Shown here: positions 8,362 through 16,976 of the stretch, piece after piece
How positions within the stretch are numbered: the stretch's first letter is position 1
Layout: the number at the start of each line of letters is the position of its first letter
NCBI RefSeq assembly: GCF_013602415.1
Contig: NZ_WPAG02000002.1
Span: 4,033,480-4,097,479 of the forward strand
Source of the DNA: Rhodococcus sp. B50
Lineage (GTDB): Bacteria; Actinomycetota; Actinomycetes; Mycobacteriales; Mycobacteriaceae
Direction: 5' to 3'
Length of the DNA stretch: 64,000 nt
Translations under genes and position numbers: made by a program
The notes under the pieces: generated by a model
Seen by the model: only the letters and a program-made list of their open reading frames with translations
Databases searched by the model: none
What the model was told of the DNA's origin: nothing

Positions 8362-10761
8362 ATGACCTCGACGAAGGACGCACCGGCACACGAAGTGCAC
8401 GTCGCCGACACTCACGACGCGATCCGGGTACACGGAGCGCGGGTGAACAATCTCCGCGACATCAGCGTGGAGATCCCGAAGCGGCGGCTCACCGTGTTCA
8501 CCGGTGTGTCCGGCTCGGGGAAGAGTTCGCTGGTGTTCAGCACCATCGCCGCGGAGTCCCAGCGGTTGATCAACGAGACGTACAGTGCGTTCGTACAGGG
8601 TTTCATGCCGACTCTGGCCCGCCCGGACGTCGACGTGCTCGACGGCATCACCGCGGCGATCATCGTCGGTCAGGAGCGGATGGGATCGAACCCGCGCTCG
8701 ACGGTCGGTACCGCCACCGATGCCAACGCGATGCTGCGTATCCTGTTCAGCCGGGTCGCGCAGCCGCACATCGGCCCGCCCAACGCGTACTCGTTCAACG
8801 TGCCGTCGGTGCGGGCCAGCGGCGCGGTCACGGTGAACAAAGGGGAGGGGAAGACGCAGGCCGAGAAGGTCACCTTCAACCGCCTCGGCGGCATGTGCCC
8901 GCGCTGCGAGGGCAAGGGCTCGGTATCCGATTTCGACCTGACAGTGCTCTACGACGACAGTCTCTCGCTCAACGAGGGTGCGCTGAAGATTCCCGGCTAC
9001 AGCATGGAAGGCTGGTACGGGCGGATCTACCGTGGATGCGGCTTCTTCGATCCCGACAAGCCGATCGCGAAGTTCACCAAGCGGCAACTCCACGACCTGT
9101 TGTACAAGGAACCCACCAAGGTCAAGGTCGAGGGCATCAATGTCACCTTCGAAGGGTTGATCCCGAAGATCCAGAAGTCGTTCCTGTCCAAGGATCTCGA
9201 GGCGATGCAGCCGCACATCCGCGCGTTCGTCGAGAAGGCGGTCGTCTTCTCCACGTGCCCGGACTGCGAGGGCACGCGCCTCGCTCCCGAAGCCCGGTCG
9301 TCGAAGATCGACGGCAAGAGCATCGCGGACGTGTGCGCGATGCAGATCAGCGACCTCGCGGAATGGGTTCGTGGACTGGACCTCCCGCAGGTCGCTCCGC
9401 TGCTCGCCGGGCTCCGGCATCTGCTCGACTCCTTCACGGAGATCGGGCTGGGTTATCTCTCGCTCGATCGTCCCACCGGCACTCTGTCCGGGGGAGAGTC
9501 GCAGCGCACCAAGATGATCCGGCATCTCGGCTCGTCGCTGACCGACGTGACCTACGTGTTCGACGAACCGACGATCGGTCTGCATCCGCACGACATCGCC
9601 CGCATGAACAACCTGCTGCTGCAGTTGCGCGACAAGGGCAACACCGTGCTCGTCGTCGAGCACAAACCGGAGTCCATCGAGATCGCCGACCACATCGTCG
9701 ATCTCGGTCCGCGCGCCGGCACCGAAGGCGGGCAGGTGGTCTTCGAGGGCACGGTCGACGAACTGCGACGTGCCGACACCCTCACCGGCAGGCACCTCGA
9801 CGACCGCGCGTCGCTGAAGCCCGAGGTGCGTACCCCCTCCGGGGCACTCGAGATCCGCGGCGCCGACACCCACAACCTGCAGAACGTCGACGTCGACATC
9901 CCCCTCGGTGTGCTCGTCGTGGTGACCGGCGTGGCCGGCTCGGGCAAGAGCTCACTGATCCACGGTTCGGTGGCCGACCGCGACGGGGTGGTCTCGATCG
10001 ACCAGAGCCCCATCAAGGGGTCGCGTCGCAGCAATCCCGCGACCTACACGGGTCTGCTCGAACCCGTCCGCAAGGCGTTCGCGAAGGCGAACGGCGTCAA
10101 ACCGGCGCTGTTCAGTTCCAACTCCGAAGGTGCCTGCCCCACCTGCAACGGCGCCGGCGTCGTGTACACCGACCTCGGAGTGATGGCCACCGTCGAATCG
10201 GTCTGCGAGGACTGCGAGGGCAAACGCTTCCAGGCCGCCGTGCTCGAGTACACCCTGGCGGGGCAGAACATCGCCGAGGTGCTGGGCATGTCCGTGGCGC
10301 AGGCGCAGGAGTTCTTCGCCGAGGGGGAGGCGCGTACACCGGCGGCGTCGAAGATCCTGCAGCGACTGTCCGACGTCGGGCTCGGCTATCTGCGGCTGGG
10401 TCAGCCCCTGACCACTCTGTCGGGAGGTGAACGGCAGCGGCTCAAGCTCGCCACGGCGATGGCCGAGAAGGGCGAGATCTACGTCCTCGACGAACCCACC
10501 ACGGGTCTGCACCTCGCCGACGTCGAACAGCTGCTCGGGCTGCTCGACCGGCTCGTCGAGTCCGGGAAGTCGGTGATCGTCATCGAACATCACCAGGCCG
10601 TGATGGCCCATGCCGATCGGATCATCGACCTCGGTCCCGGCGCCGGCCACGATGGTGGACGCGTCGTCTTCGAGGGCACCCCCGCCGAGCTGGTGGAGAA
10701 GCGGTCGACGCTCACCGGCGAGCACCTCGCCGCATACGTCGATGCCGGTGTCAGCGGCTGA
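8362..10761 (+). CDS. Short UvrA paralogue (UvrA-like ABC ATPase)
   Basis: The 799-residue protein has two ABC cassettes: Walker A GVSGSGKSS (about residue 49) and GVAGSGKSS (about 525), signature SGGESQRTK and SGGERQRLK, and zinc-finger pairs CPRCEGKG, CPDCEG, CPTCNGAG and CEDCEG. Canonical UvrA is about 950 residues; this one is short because the UvrB-binding/insertion region is reduced. Such paralogues occur beside drug-resistance genes (DrrC-like) as well as in repair. It follows the AraC-VOC pair by about 80 bases and ends 11 bases inside benE from the other strand. A detoxification role is inference. Confidence 0.85.
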   Translation: MTSTKDAPAHEVHVADTHDAIRVHGARVNNLRDISVEIPKRRLTVFTGVSGSGKSSLVFSTIAAESQRLINETYSAFVQGFMPTLARPDVDVLDGITAAIIVGQERMGSNPRSTVGTATDANAMLRILFSRVAQPHIGPPNAYSFNVPSVRASGAVTVNKGEGKTQAEKVTFNRLGGMCPRCEGKGSVSDFDLTVLYDDSLSLNEGALKIPGYSMEGWYGRIYRGCGFFDPDKPIAKFTKRQLHDLLYKEPTKVKVEGINVTFEGLIPKIQKSFLSKDLEAMQPHIRAFVEKAVVFSTCPDCEGTRLAPEARSSKIDGKSIADVCAMQISDLAEWVRGLDLPQVAPLLAGLRHLLDSFTEIGLGYLSLDRPTGTLSGGESQRTKMIRHLGSSLTDVTYVFDEPTIGLHPHDIARMNNLLLQLRDKGNTVLVVEHKPESIEIADHIVDLGPRAGTEGGQVVFEGTVDELRRADTLTGRHLDDRASLKPEVRTPSGALEIRGADTHNLQNVDVDIPLGVLVVVTGVAGSGKSSLIHGSVADRDGVVSIDQSPIKGSRRSNPATYTGLLEPVRKAFAKANGVKPALFSSNSEGACPTCNGAGVVYTDLGVMATVESVCEDCEGKRFQAAVLEYTLAGQNIAEVLGMSVAQAQEFFAEGEARTPAASKILQRLSDVGLGYLRLGQPLTTLSGGERQRLKLATAMAEKGEIYVLDEPTTGLHLADVEQLLGLLDRLVESGKSVIVIEHHQAVMAHADRIIDLGPGAGHDGGRVVFEGTPAELVEKRSTLTGEHLAAYVDAGVSG

Positions 10762-12001
10762 AATCCGGGCGTTCCATCAGCCACGACACGGCCACGCCTG
10801 CGACGAGCCCCCAGAAGGCCGCACCGATGTTCCACACGGTGATGTTCGAGGCGGTGACCACGAACGCGACGAGCGCACCCATCGTGTGTTTGTGTGCGAA
10901 CCCGGCCACGAAGGCGCCTTGCAGCGCCTTGAGCATCGCCAGTCCACCGAGGGTCGCGACGAACGAGGCGGGGGCGGCGATCATCCACCGGACGAACAGC
11001 GGGGCGAACAGACCGAAGGCGATCGCCAGCGTGCCGCACGTGATCGCCGCCGTGTACTGACGCGTGCGTTCCCCGGAGGCGACGAGCAGCGCGTTGGTCG
11101 GTCCGGTGAGGCAGGTCGACACGGCGCCGACGCAGGCGGCGGGGAAGGACCACAGTCCGCACGCGATGGCGGAAACATTCACGGGCGGGTTGTGCCCGGC
11201 CGAACGCAGGACCGCGATCCCCTGACCGTTCTGCACGACCAGCACGGTGATGGCGAGCGGCACGACGAGTTCGAGGATCGCCGACCACGTGAAATGGGGC
11301 GCGGTGAACACCGGTGCGGCGAACACCGCGCTGTCGGTCCCGGACGGAGCGAACCGGCCCGACAGCGCGACCGCGCACACCCCGGCAAGGAGTGCTCCGA
11401 GGATCGGTGGCATCCACTTGCCGAGAACCGCAACGGAACCGAGCAGGAGAAAGACGATCACCATCGGTGCGGCGATCGCCACGTCGGAGCCGAGCGCGGT
11501 CACCAGATCGAGGCCGAACTTCAGGAAGACTCCCGCGACCATCGCCATGACGATCGGCATCGGCAGCGCCTCCATCACTCGGCGCACCAGACCCGATGCT
11601 CCCAGCACCGTCACGAGGGCAGCGGTCACGAAGAACGCGCCGACCACTTCCGCCCAGCTCAGATGCGTCAGCGACCCACCGACGAGCACCGTGCCGGGGA
11701 TCGTCCAGAAGAACCCGAGGGGCTGCCGGTAGGCGACACTCATCACGATCGTGAGCAGGCCGTTGAGTACGAACACCCCGAAGATCCACGACGCCAGTTG
11801 CGGTGCACTCAACCCACCGGCGGCGCCGGCCGCGAGGATCACCGCGACCGGGCCCGTGCACGAGAAGATGAGGCCGATCAGACCGTTCGCGGCGTAGCGC
11901 GGTCCGAGATCCCTGAATATGCCGCGCGGCCCGACGACGGGACGTGCGGGGCGTTCGAACAGGTCGGTCTCGGCGGTGGGGCGATCGTCCACGGCGGTCA
12001 T
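10751..12001 (-). CDS. benE: Benzoate/H+ symporter BenE
   Basis: The 416-residue polytopic protein shows the BenE family pattern from its first helix (NGLIGLIFSCTGPVAVILAAGA) through LPMPIVMAMVAGVFLKFGLDLV and the SerSer/Thr-rich transport helices near residue 270 (VCAVALSG...PTNALLVASG). BenE proteins import benzoate with protons. It is the last gene of the ben operon, 13 bases after the LuxR-type regulator, and is a second benzoate importer beside BenK. Its 3' end overlaps the convergent UvrA-like gene by 11 bases. Confidence 0.9.
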   Translation of the reverse strand: MTAVDDRPTAETDLFERPARPVVGPRGIFRDLGPRYAANGLIGLIFSCTGPVAVILAAGAAGGLSAPQLASWIFGVFVLNGLLTIVMSVAYRQPLGFFWTIPGTVLVGGSLTHLSWAEVVGAFFVTAALVTVLGASGLVRRVMEALPMPIVMAMVAGVFLKFGLDLVTALGSDVAIAAPMVIVFLLLGSVAVLGKWMPPILGALLAGVCAVALSGRFAPSGTDSAVFAAPVFTAPHFTWSAILELVVPLAITVLVVQNGQGIAVLRSAGHNPPVNVSAIACGLWSFPAACVGAVSTCLTGPTNALLVASGERTRQYTAAITCGTLAIAFGLFAPLFVRWMIAAPASFVATLGGLAMLKALQGAFVAGFAHKHTMGALVAFVVTASNITVWNIGAAFWGLVAGVAVSWLMERPDFSR

Positions 12002-12014
12002 CGGATCGTCAACC

Positions 12015-14738
12015 TCAATTCTGTTGTCGGAACTTTGCGGCGAGTTCGCTGCGCGAGCGGATGCCGAACTTCGAGTACACGCGGGTCAGGTGGTACTGCA
12101 CCGTCTTGACGGACAGGAACAGCTCACCGGCGACCTCCTTGTTGGTGCGTCCCGACGCGACGAGTGTGGCGACGGCGCGCTCCTGCGGAGTGAGCGTCGA
12201 GAAATCCGAACGGGGCGAATCGGTCTCGCCGTCGCCGGTGCGGAGTCCGCCGGCCTTGAGCTCCCGATCGCAGCGCTCGACGTACGAGACGGCGCCGAGA
12301 GACGAATACAGCTCGCGCGCAGTGCGGACCACGGTGTCGGCGTCGCGGCGACGTCCGGCGCGGCGCAACGTCTGGCCGTACGCGAAGTTGATGCGCGCGC
12401 GGTCGTAGGGCAGTGGCAGCGTGTCGATCTCGTCGAGCGCGTTCTCGAAGGCATCGCGGGCGGCGTCGATGTCGCCGCGTGCGCCGTGGATCCGGCCGCG
12501 TACGTAACCGAGGCGTGCCTTGGCGGATCGGTGCCCGCGCTCGGCGGCAAGTTCCTCGTGCGGCCGCAGGAAGTCGTCGGCATCGTCCACGCGTCCGGTG
12601 AGCACGAGAGCGTTGCCGTAGAGGTCCGGCCACGGCCAGTGCCCGGGTTCGTCGATCGCACCCCGGTCGCGCATGGTGACGATCGGCTGCAGGTAGCGCA
12701 GGACGCTCGTGTAGTCGGACACGACCTCGGCGCACTGTGCCAGACACAGGCAGGCCGGTACCAGCATCAGTGAGTAGTCGTTGTTCCCGGCGCGAGCCCG
12801 ATGGGCGTGTTCTCGTGCTGCACCCCAGTTCCCGCGCAGAGCATGGACCTGGGCCCCCGTCCAATGGACGAGTGGTCGCAGCAGGTCGAGTTGCGTCGCC
12901 TCGAGTTGTGCCGCGGCACGGTCCACGGTGCGGAGGGCATCGGACCAGGCACCCAAGGCGAATTGTGTTCGTGCGAGCCACGCCTGCGCCCACAGGGAGA
13001 TGCGGAGCGACCCCCCGCGGAAGGTGGTCGGTTCTGCGGCTTCGAGTTCCGTGCGCGCCAGGTCGGGCCGGTCGAGCACCAGCGCGAGCCATCCCTCGGC
13101 CATGCGGATGCGCTGACTCTGCGCACCGAGCCGGATGGCGTCGGACAGGGCCGAATACGACTCGACCGCGTCGTCCACCCGGCCGGTCATCGCCAAACCG
13201 AGACCTCGGATGGCCTGCGACTCGACGACGGGTGGCGCCGTGTCGGGGAGGGTGTCCGAGGCGCGATCGGCCCACAGGACGAGATCGTCGCCGCGCAGCC
13301 GTGCCAGCGAATGCAGTACCAGTCGTTGGGAGATCGTCGCGGCGAGTTCGGGTTCGGCACTCGGGTCGTCGAGCATCGACCATGCTTCGGTGAGCAGGTG
13401 ATGTGCTTCGGCGGCCCGCCCCTTCTGGATCGCGAGATAGCCCAGCACGGCATTGCGCATCGGTCCGCTGGGCACGCCCTCGATTTCGGGAACGAACGTC
13501 TGCGCCTGAGGGAGATCCGCGGCGCCGGTCAGTGCGTCGACTCCACGGATCATCCGCTGCGTCCGCAGATCCCGGTCCAGGCTGATGCGACTCGCGGTGA
13601 TCAACGCTTCGGCGGCCTGCGACCACGCACCGTCGGCAGCGCAGCGCCGGGCGTAGGAGTCGAGGCGGGCAGCGAGTTCCTCGTTGCCCGTCGGCGTCGC
13701 GGAGACGAGGTGGAACAGCCTGGCGCCTTCGTCGTCGACGAGCACCGCCGCCCGGGCGTGCAGACTGTGCCAGCGCGCCGGGCCGATCCCGTCGGCGACT
13801 GCCGCGCGTGTCATGGGATCCGGGAACGACAGCGACACCACCCCGCGTTGTTCGCGCATCGTGAGCAGCCCGAGGCGGTGGGCTTCGTCGAGCGGTTCGG
13901 TGGTGTCGTCGATTTCGGCGAGTTCGGCAACGAGTGCAAGTGATTCGGCGGAAGCCTGCACGGTGGCCGTGCCCAGCACGGCGACGGACTCGACGAGTGC
14001 GCGCGTGTTCGGCGAGCAGCGGTCGAGGATGCGGCTCACCCGGCCGGCATGTTGCTTCGGGGCGGGAAAACGTGCCTGCCACCGATGCCACTCACCACGG
14101 GGTATCTCGTCGAGGAGCTGCAGGATCGAACGAGGATTGCCGAGTGTGTGCTCCTGAAGTCGGCGTGCCGTCCACGCGGACAGGTCGACACCGATGCGAT
14201 GCAGGGCGAGTTGCACGATGTCGGGTGGTGCCAGCGGACCGACATGGAGCGTGTCCACGCGGTGGCTGTTCGAGAGAAGGTCGGCGGTCGCCTGGGCGAC
14301 GTCGTCGGGAAGCACGTCGGGCACGATCCAGATCATGAGAAGGGGGCGTCCGTGCGCTCGCCGCATCGAGGATGACAGCGACTGCAACGACTCGACGTCT
14401 GCGTAGTGCGCGTCGTCCACGACGATCACGGTCACCTCGTCGATCCGATCGAGGAGAGTGCGGGCCGCTTCGACCGGGTCGTCCGCGACGACGGTGTCAC
14501 CGAGAAGCTGCTCGAGCACGGACCAGGGATGACCGGCCTCCCACGGCGCGCCGGATGCGTCGTGGACGATCAGATCGTCGTGGCGATCGACGAAATGCGA
14601 AACCAGCAAAGATTTTCCGACGCCGGAAGCCCCCTCGACGAGGACGAGCGAGGGGACCCCCGCCCGCGCCTCGTCGAGGAGGCGTTCGAGTTGCATCAAC
14701 TCGGAGTTCCGGCCGATGAGCACAGCGTTGTCCGTCAC
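12015..14738 (-). CDS. benR: LuxR family ATPase regulator (LAL type) of the ben operon
   Basis: The 907-residue protein begins with a P-loop (VLVEGASGVGKSLLV, residues 33-47) and a Walker B-like VIVVDDAHYAD. It continues as a long TPR-like alpha-helical region, and ends with a LuxR helix-turn-helix (LTPQERAVATLVASGRTNKEVAGELFLS...). This is the MalT/LAL architecture. In Corynebacterium glutamicum the ben operon likewise contains a LuxR-type BenR, which supports the name. GTG at 14738 overlaps the benK stop by four bases (GTGA), so the regulator is made from the operon it probably activates. Confidence 0.85.
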   Translation of the reverse strand: MTDNAVLIGRNSELMQLERLLDEARAGVPSLVLVEGASGVGKSLLVSHFVDRHDDLIVHDASGAPWEAGHPWSVLEQLLGDTVVADDPVEAARTLLDRIDEVTVIVVDDAHYADVESLQSLSSSMRRAHGRPLLMIWIVPDVLPDDVAQATADLLSNSHRVDTLHVGPLAPPDIVQLALHRIGVDLSAWTARRLQEHTLGNPRSILQLLDEIPRGEWHRWQARFPAPKQHAGRVSRILDRCSPNTRALVESVAVLGTATVQASAESLALVAELAEIDDTTEPLDEAHRLGLLTMREQRGVVSLSFPDPMTRAAVADGIGPARWHSLHARAAVLVDDEGARLFHLVSATPTGNEELAARLDSYARRCAADGAWSQAAEALITASRISLDRDLRTQRMIRGVDALTGAADLPQAQTFVPEIEGVPSGPMRNAVLGYLAIQKGRAAEAHHLLTEAWSMLDDPSAEPELAATISQRLVLHSLARLRGDDLVLWADRASDTLPDTAPPVVESQAIRGLGLAMTGRVDDAVESYSALSDAIRLGAQSQRIRMAEGWLALVLDRPDLARTELEAAEPTTFRGGSLRISLWAQAWLARTQFALGAWSDALRTVDRAAAQLEATQLDLLRPLVHWTGAQVHALRGNWGAAREHAHRARAGNNDYSLMLVPACLCLAQCAEVVSDYTSVLRYLQPIVTMRDRGAIDEPGHWPWPDLYGNALVLTGRVDDADDFLRPHEELAAERGHRSAKARLGYVRGRIHGARGDIDAARDAFENALDEIDTLPLPYDRARINFAYGQTLRRAGRRRDADTVVRTARELYSSLGAVSYVERCDRELKAGGLRTGDGETDSPRSDFSTLTPQERAVATLVASGRTNKEVAGELFLSVKTVQYHLTRVYSKFGIRSRSELAAKFRQQN

Positions 14739-16078
14739 GCATCCACGGTAGTCGGCGCGGGACGGTCGGAACTGCGGACCGGCGAGACGCCGTGGACCGG
14801 CTTGGGAACGAACCAGGTGACCAGACCGCCGGCGAGCGCGATACCCGCGAAGATGTAGAAGTTCACGTTGTTCGCGAAGCCTGCACCGATGAGCAGACCG
14901 CCGATGACCGGGCCGACGATACCGCCGAGGCGGCCGAAGCCGGCACACCATGCGACACCTGCGGCGCGTGCCGGGGTGTCGTAGTAGTTGGACACGAATC
15001 CGTAGATGAGCACCTGGGTACCGATCGTGCCGACACCCGCGATCGCGACGGCCGTCAACAGCACCGGCAGCGGGAAGCCGAGGGTGAGCAGGATCAGGGC
15101 CACAGCGGCGAGGAAGAAGGTGGTGACGATGACGGACTGTGGTCCGCGGCCGTCGGCGACCTTCGAGGCGAGCAGGCCGCCGAGGATGGCACCGCCGTTG
15201 AGGACGAGCAGGAAGGCGAGCGATCCGTTGGCGTTGTAACCGGCGTCGGCCATGATCTTCGGCAGCCACGTGTTGAGACCGTAGGTGAGCAGCAGGCCGG
15301 CGAAGCTCATCATGCCGAGCAGTCCCGTACCGAGCGCGTACTTGCGGGTGGCGAGTGCCGCGAACCCGATCTTCTCGGTCGGGGCGGTGGGAGTCGCGGA
15401 CGGCAGGGGGAAGCCGAACTTGGCGCACACTGCCCGTGCCTCCTCGGAACGTCCACGCGACTGCAGCCAGGCAGGCGACTCGGGAAGCTTGATCAGCGCC
15501 AGCGGAAGCAGGATCACGAGGGGCAGCGCGCCGATGAGGAACAGTCCGCGCCAGCCGATGGCGTCGCGCAGCAGGATGGCGAGCAGCGAGGCCAGGACAC
15601 CACCGGCGGGAACGCCGCTGTAGACGATGGCGTTGAAGAGGTTGCGCTTGCCGGGCGGAGCGAACTCGGCGACCACGGCACCGGCGGTGGCGACCAGGCC
15701 CCCGACACCGATGCCGGTGAAGAAGCGGAGCGCACCGAACATCGGGATGCTCGTGGCGAAGGCGGCTGCGCCCATGCCGATCGAGAACCAGACGATGTTG
15801 ATCAGCATCATCTTCCGGCGACCGACGCGGTCGCCGAAGGCTCCCGTCGTCAGTGCGCCGACCATGACGCCGATGAGGGCGTAGGAGCCGAGGGCACCGC
15901 CTTGCTGGGCGGAGATCTCGCCGAGCTGAGTGGGGTCGGCCATCAGCGTGGGGAGGACGGTGCCGTACACGACGAGGTCGTAGCCGTCGAAGATGATCGC
16001 GAGGGTGGCGAGCGCGACGATCCAGACGACGCTGCGCCGATGCTGTGGACTGGCCCAGGTCTGCGTGGCATGGGTCAT
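14735..16078 (-). CDS. benK: Benzoate MFS transporter BenK (aromatic acid:H+ symporter)
   Basis: The 447-residue protein has twelve helices and the AAHS signature: FDGYDLVVYGTVLPTLM in helix 1 (the acidic pair needed for transport) and GDRVGRRKMML between helices 2 and 3. LPESPAWLQSRGR lies in the central loop. It imports benzoate as a proton symporter at the cytoplasmic membrane. It sits downstream of benD, but a strong hairpin at 16131-16164 lies between them, suggesting a step down in expression. The ATG at 16078 aligns with the family; upstream codons are a shadow frame. Confidence 0.92.
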   Translation of the reverse strand: MTHATQTWASPQHRRSVVWIVALATLAIIFDGYDLVVYGTVLPTLMADPTQLGEISAQQGGALGSYALIGVMVGALTTGAFGDRVGRRKMMLINIVWFSIGMGAAAFATSIPMFGALRFFTGIGVGGLVATAGAVVAEFAPPGKRNLFNAIVYSGVPAGGVLASLLAILLRDAIGWRGLFLIGALPLVILLPLALIKLPESPAWLQSRGRSEEARAVCAKFGFPLPSATPTAPTEKIGFAALATRKYALGTGLLGMMSFAGLLLTYGLNTWLPKIMADAGYNANGSLAFLLVLNGGAILGGLLASKVADGRGPQSVIVTTFFLAAVALILLTLGFPLPVLLTAVAIAGVGTIGTQVLIYGFVSNYYDTPARAAGVAWCAGFGRLGGIVGPVIGGLLIGAGFANNVNFYIFAGIALAGGLVTWFVPKPVHGVSPVRSSDRPAPTTVDA

Positions 16079-16130
16079 GAGTTGCTCCGGTCTGTGAGGG
16101 GAGTCACAAGCGAATTCGGGGAGAAAAGTG

Positions 16131-16164
16131 GCCTCACCGGAGGGACTGGCGCCTCCGGTGAGGC
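16131..16164 (-). terminator. Intra-operon hairpin between benD and benK
   Basis: Perfect 13-base arms (16131-16143 and 16152-16164) with an 8-base loop lie 15 bases after the benD stop. This may partly terminate the benABCD transcript or protect its 3' end, giving less benK-benR-benE mRNA. Confidence 0.65.
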
Positions 16165-16178
16165 CGAGCGAGGGGCGG

Positions 16179-16976
16179 TCAGCCCAGATCGCCGCCGGCA
16201 ACGGGAAGAACCGTGCCGGTGATATAAGAGGCCTCCTCGGAGGCCAGGAAACAGATCGCGGCGGCCTGCTCCTCGAGTGTGCCGTACCGCTTGAGCAGGG
16301 AGGATTCGACGGTCTGGTCCACGATCTGCTGGTACCAGCCCTTCTCTTGCTCCGACTGCGGGGACGGACCGCGAGCGATCCGTCGTTCCGGCGCGACGGT
16401 GCCGCCGGGCGCGGTCGCCACCACACGAACGCCGTAGGGCGCCAGCTCGAGTGCGAGCGACGCGGTGATCGCATTGACACCGCCCTTCGCCGCCGAATAC
16501 GGGACGCGGTTGACGCCGCGGGTCGCGACCGACGAGACGTTCACGATCGTCCCGGCACGTCGCTCGATCAGATGCGGAGCGACCGCGCGGCACGTCCACA
16601 GAGTGGGGAACAGCGAACGCCGGATCTCCTTCTCGATCTCTTCCGGCGCGTAGTGCTCGTAGGGCTTCGCCCAGATCGTTCCGCCGACGACGTTGATGAG
16701 CACGTCGATGCGGCCGGTGGTCTGGATCGCATACGAGATCGCTTCCTCGGCGCCCTCGAAGGTCTCCAGATCCGCCGTCACCGAGTGGGCCTTGCCGCCC
16801 GACTCGCGGAGCTGCTCGGCGACCTCGTGCACGAGGTCCGCGCGGTCGACGAGCACGACCTCACCACCCTCGGCGGCGATCCGCGTCGCGACCTCGAGGC
16901 CGATGCCTTGCGCCGCACCCGTGATCGTCAGGCACCGTCCGTCGAACCGACCGGGGAAGATCTTCGTGTCGGTCAT
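16179..16976 (-). CDS. benD: cis-Benzoate dihydrodiol dehydrogenase BenD
   Basis: The 265-residue short-chain dehydrogenase has TGAAQGIG (cofactor glycine motif, about residue 19), NVVGG, the catalytic Ser in NVSSVATRG, and YSAAK (Tyr-x3-Lys). It oxidises 1,6-dihydroxycyclohexa-2,4-diene-1-carboxylate with NAD+ and loss of CO2 to give catechol. The ATG overlaps the benC stop by four bases. It is the fourth gene of benABCD and shares their codon use. Function is firm from motifs and context. Confidence 0.93.
   Translation of the reverse strand: MTDTKIFPGRFDGRCLTITGAAQGIGLEVATRIAAEGGEVVLVDRADLVHEVAEQLRESGGKAHSVTADLETFEGAEEAISYAIQTTGRIDVLINVVGGTIWAKPYEHYAPEEIEKEIRRSLFPTLWTCRAVAPHLIERRAGTIVNVSSVATRGVNRVPYSAAKGGVNAITASLALELAPYGVRVVATAPGGTVAPERRIARGPSPQSEQEKGWYQQIVDQTVESSLLKRYGTLEEQAAAICFLASEEASYITGTVLPVAGGDLG

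Noticed and set aside
14792..16222. 476-codon plus-strand frame opposite benK
   Set aside because: Highly charged with repeated Glu-Asp-Gly, the mirror of a membrane protein's third-position GC; benK is certain.
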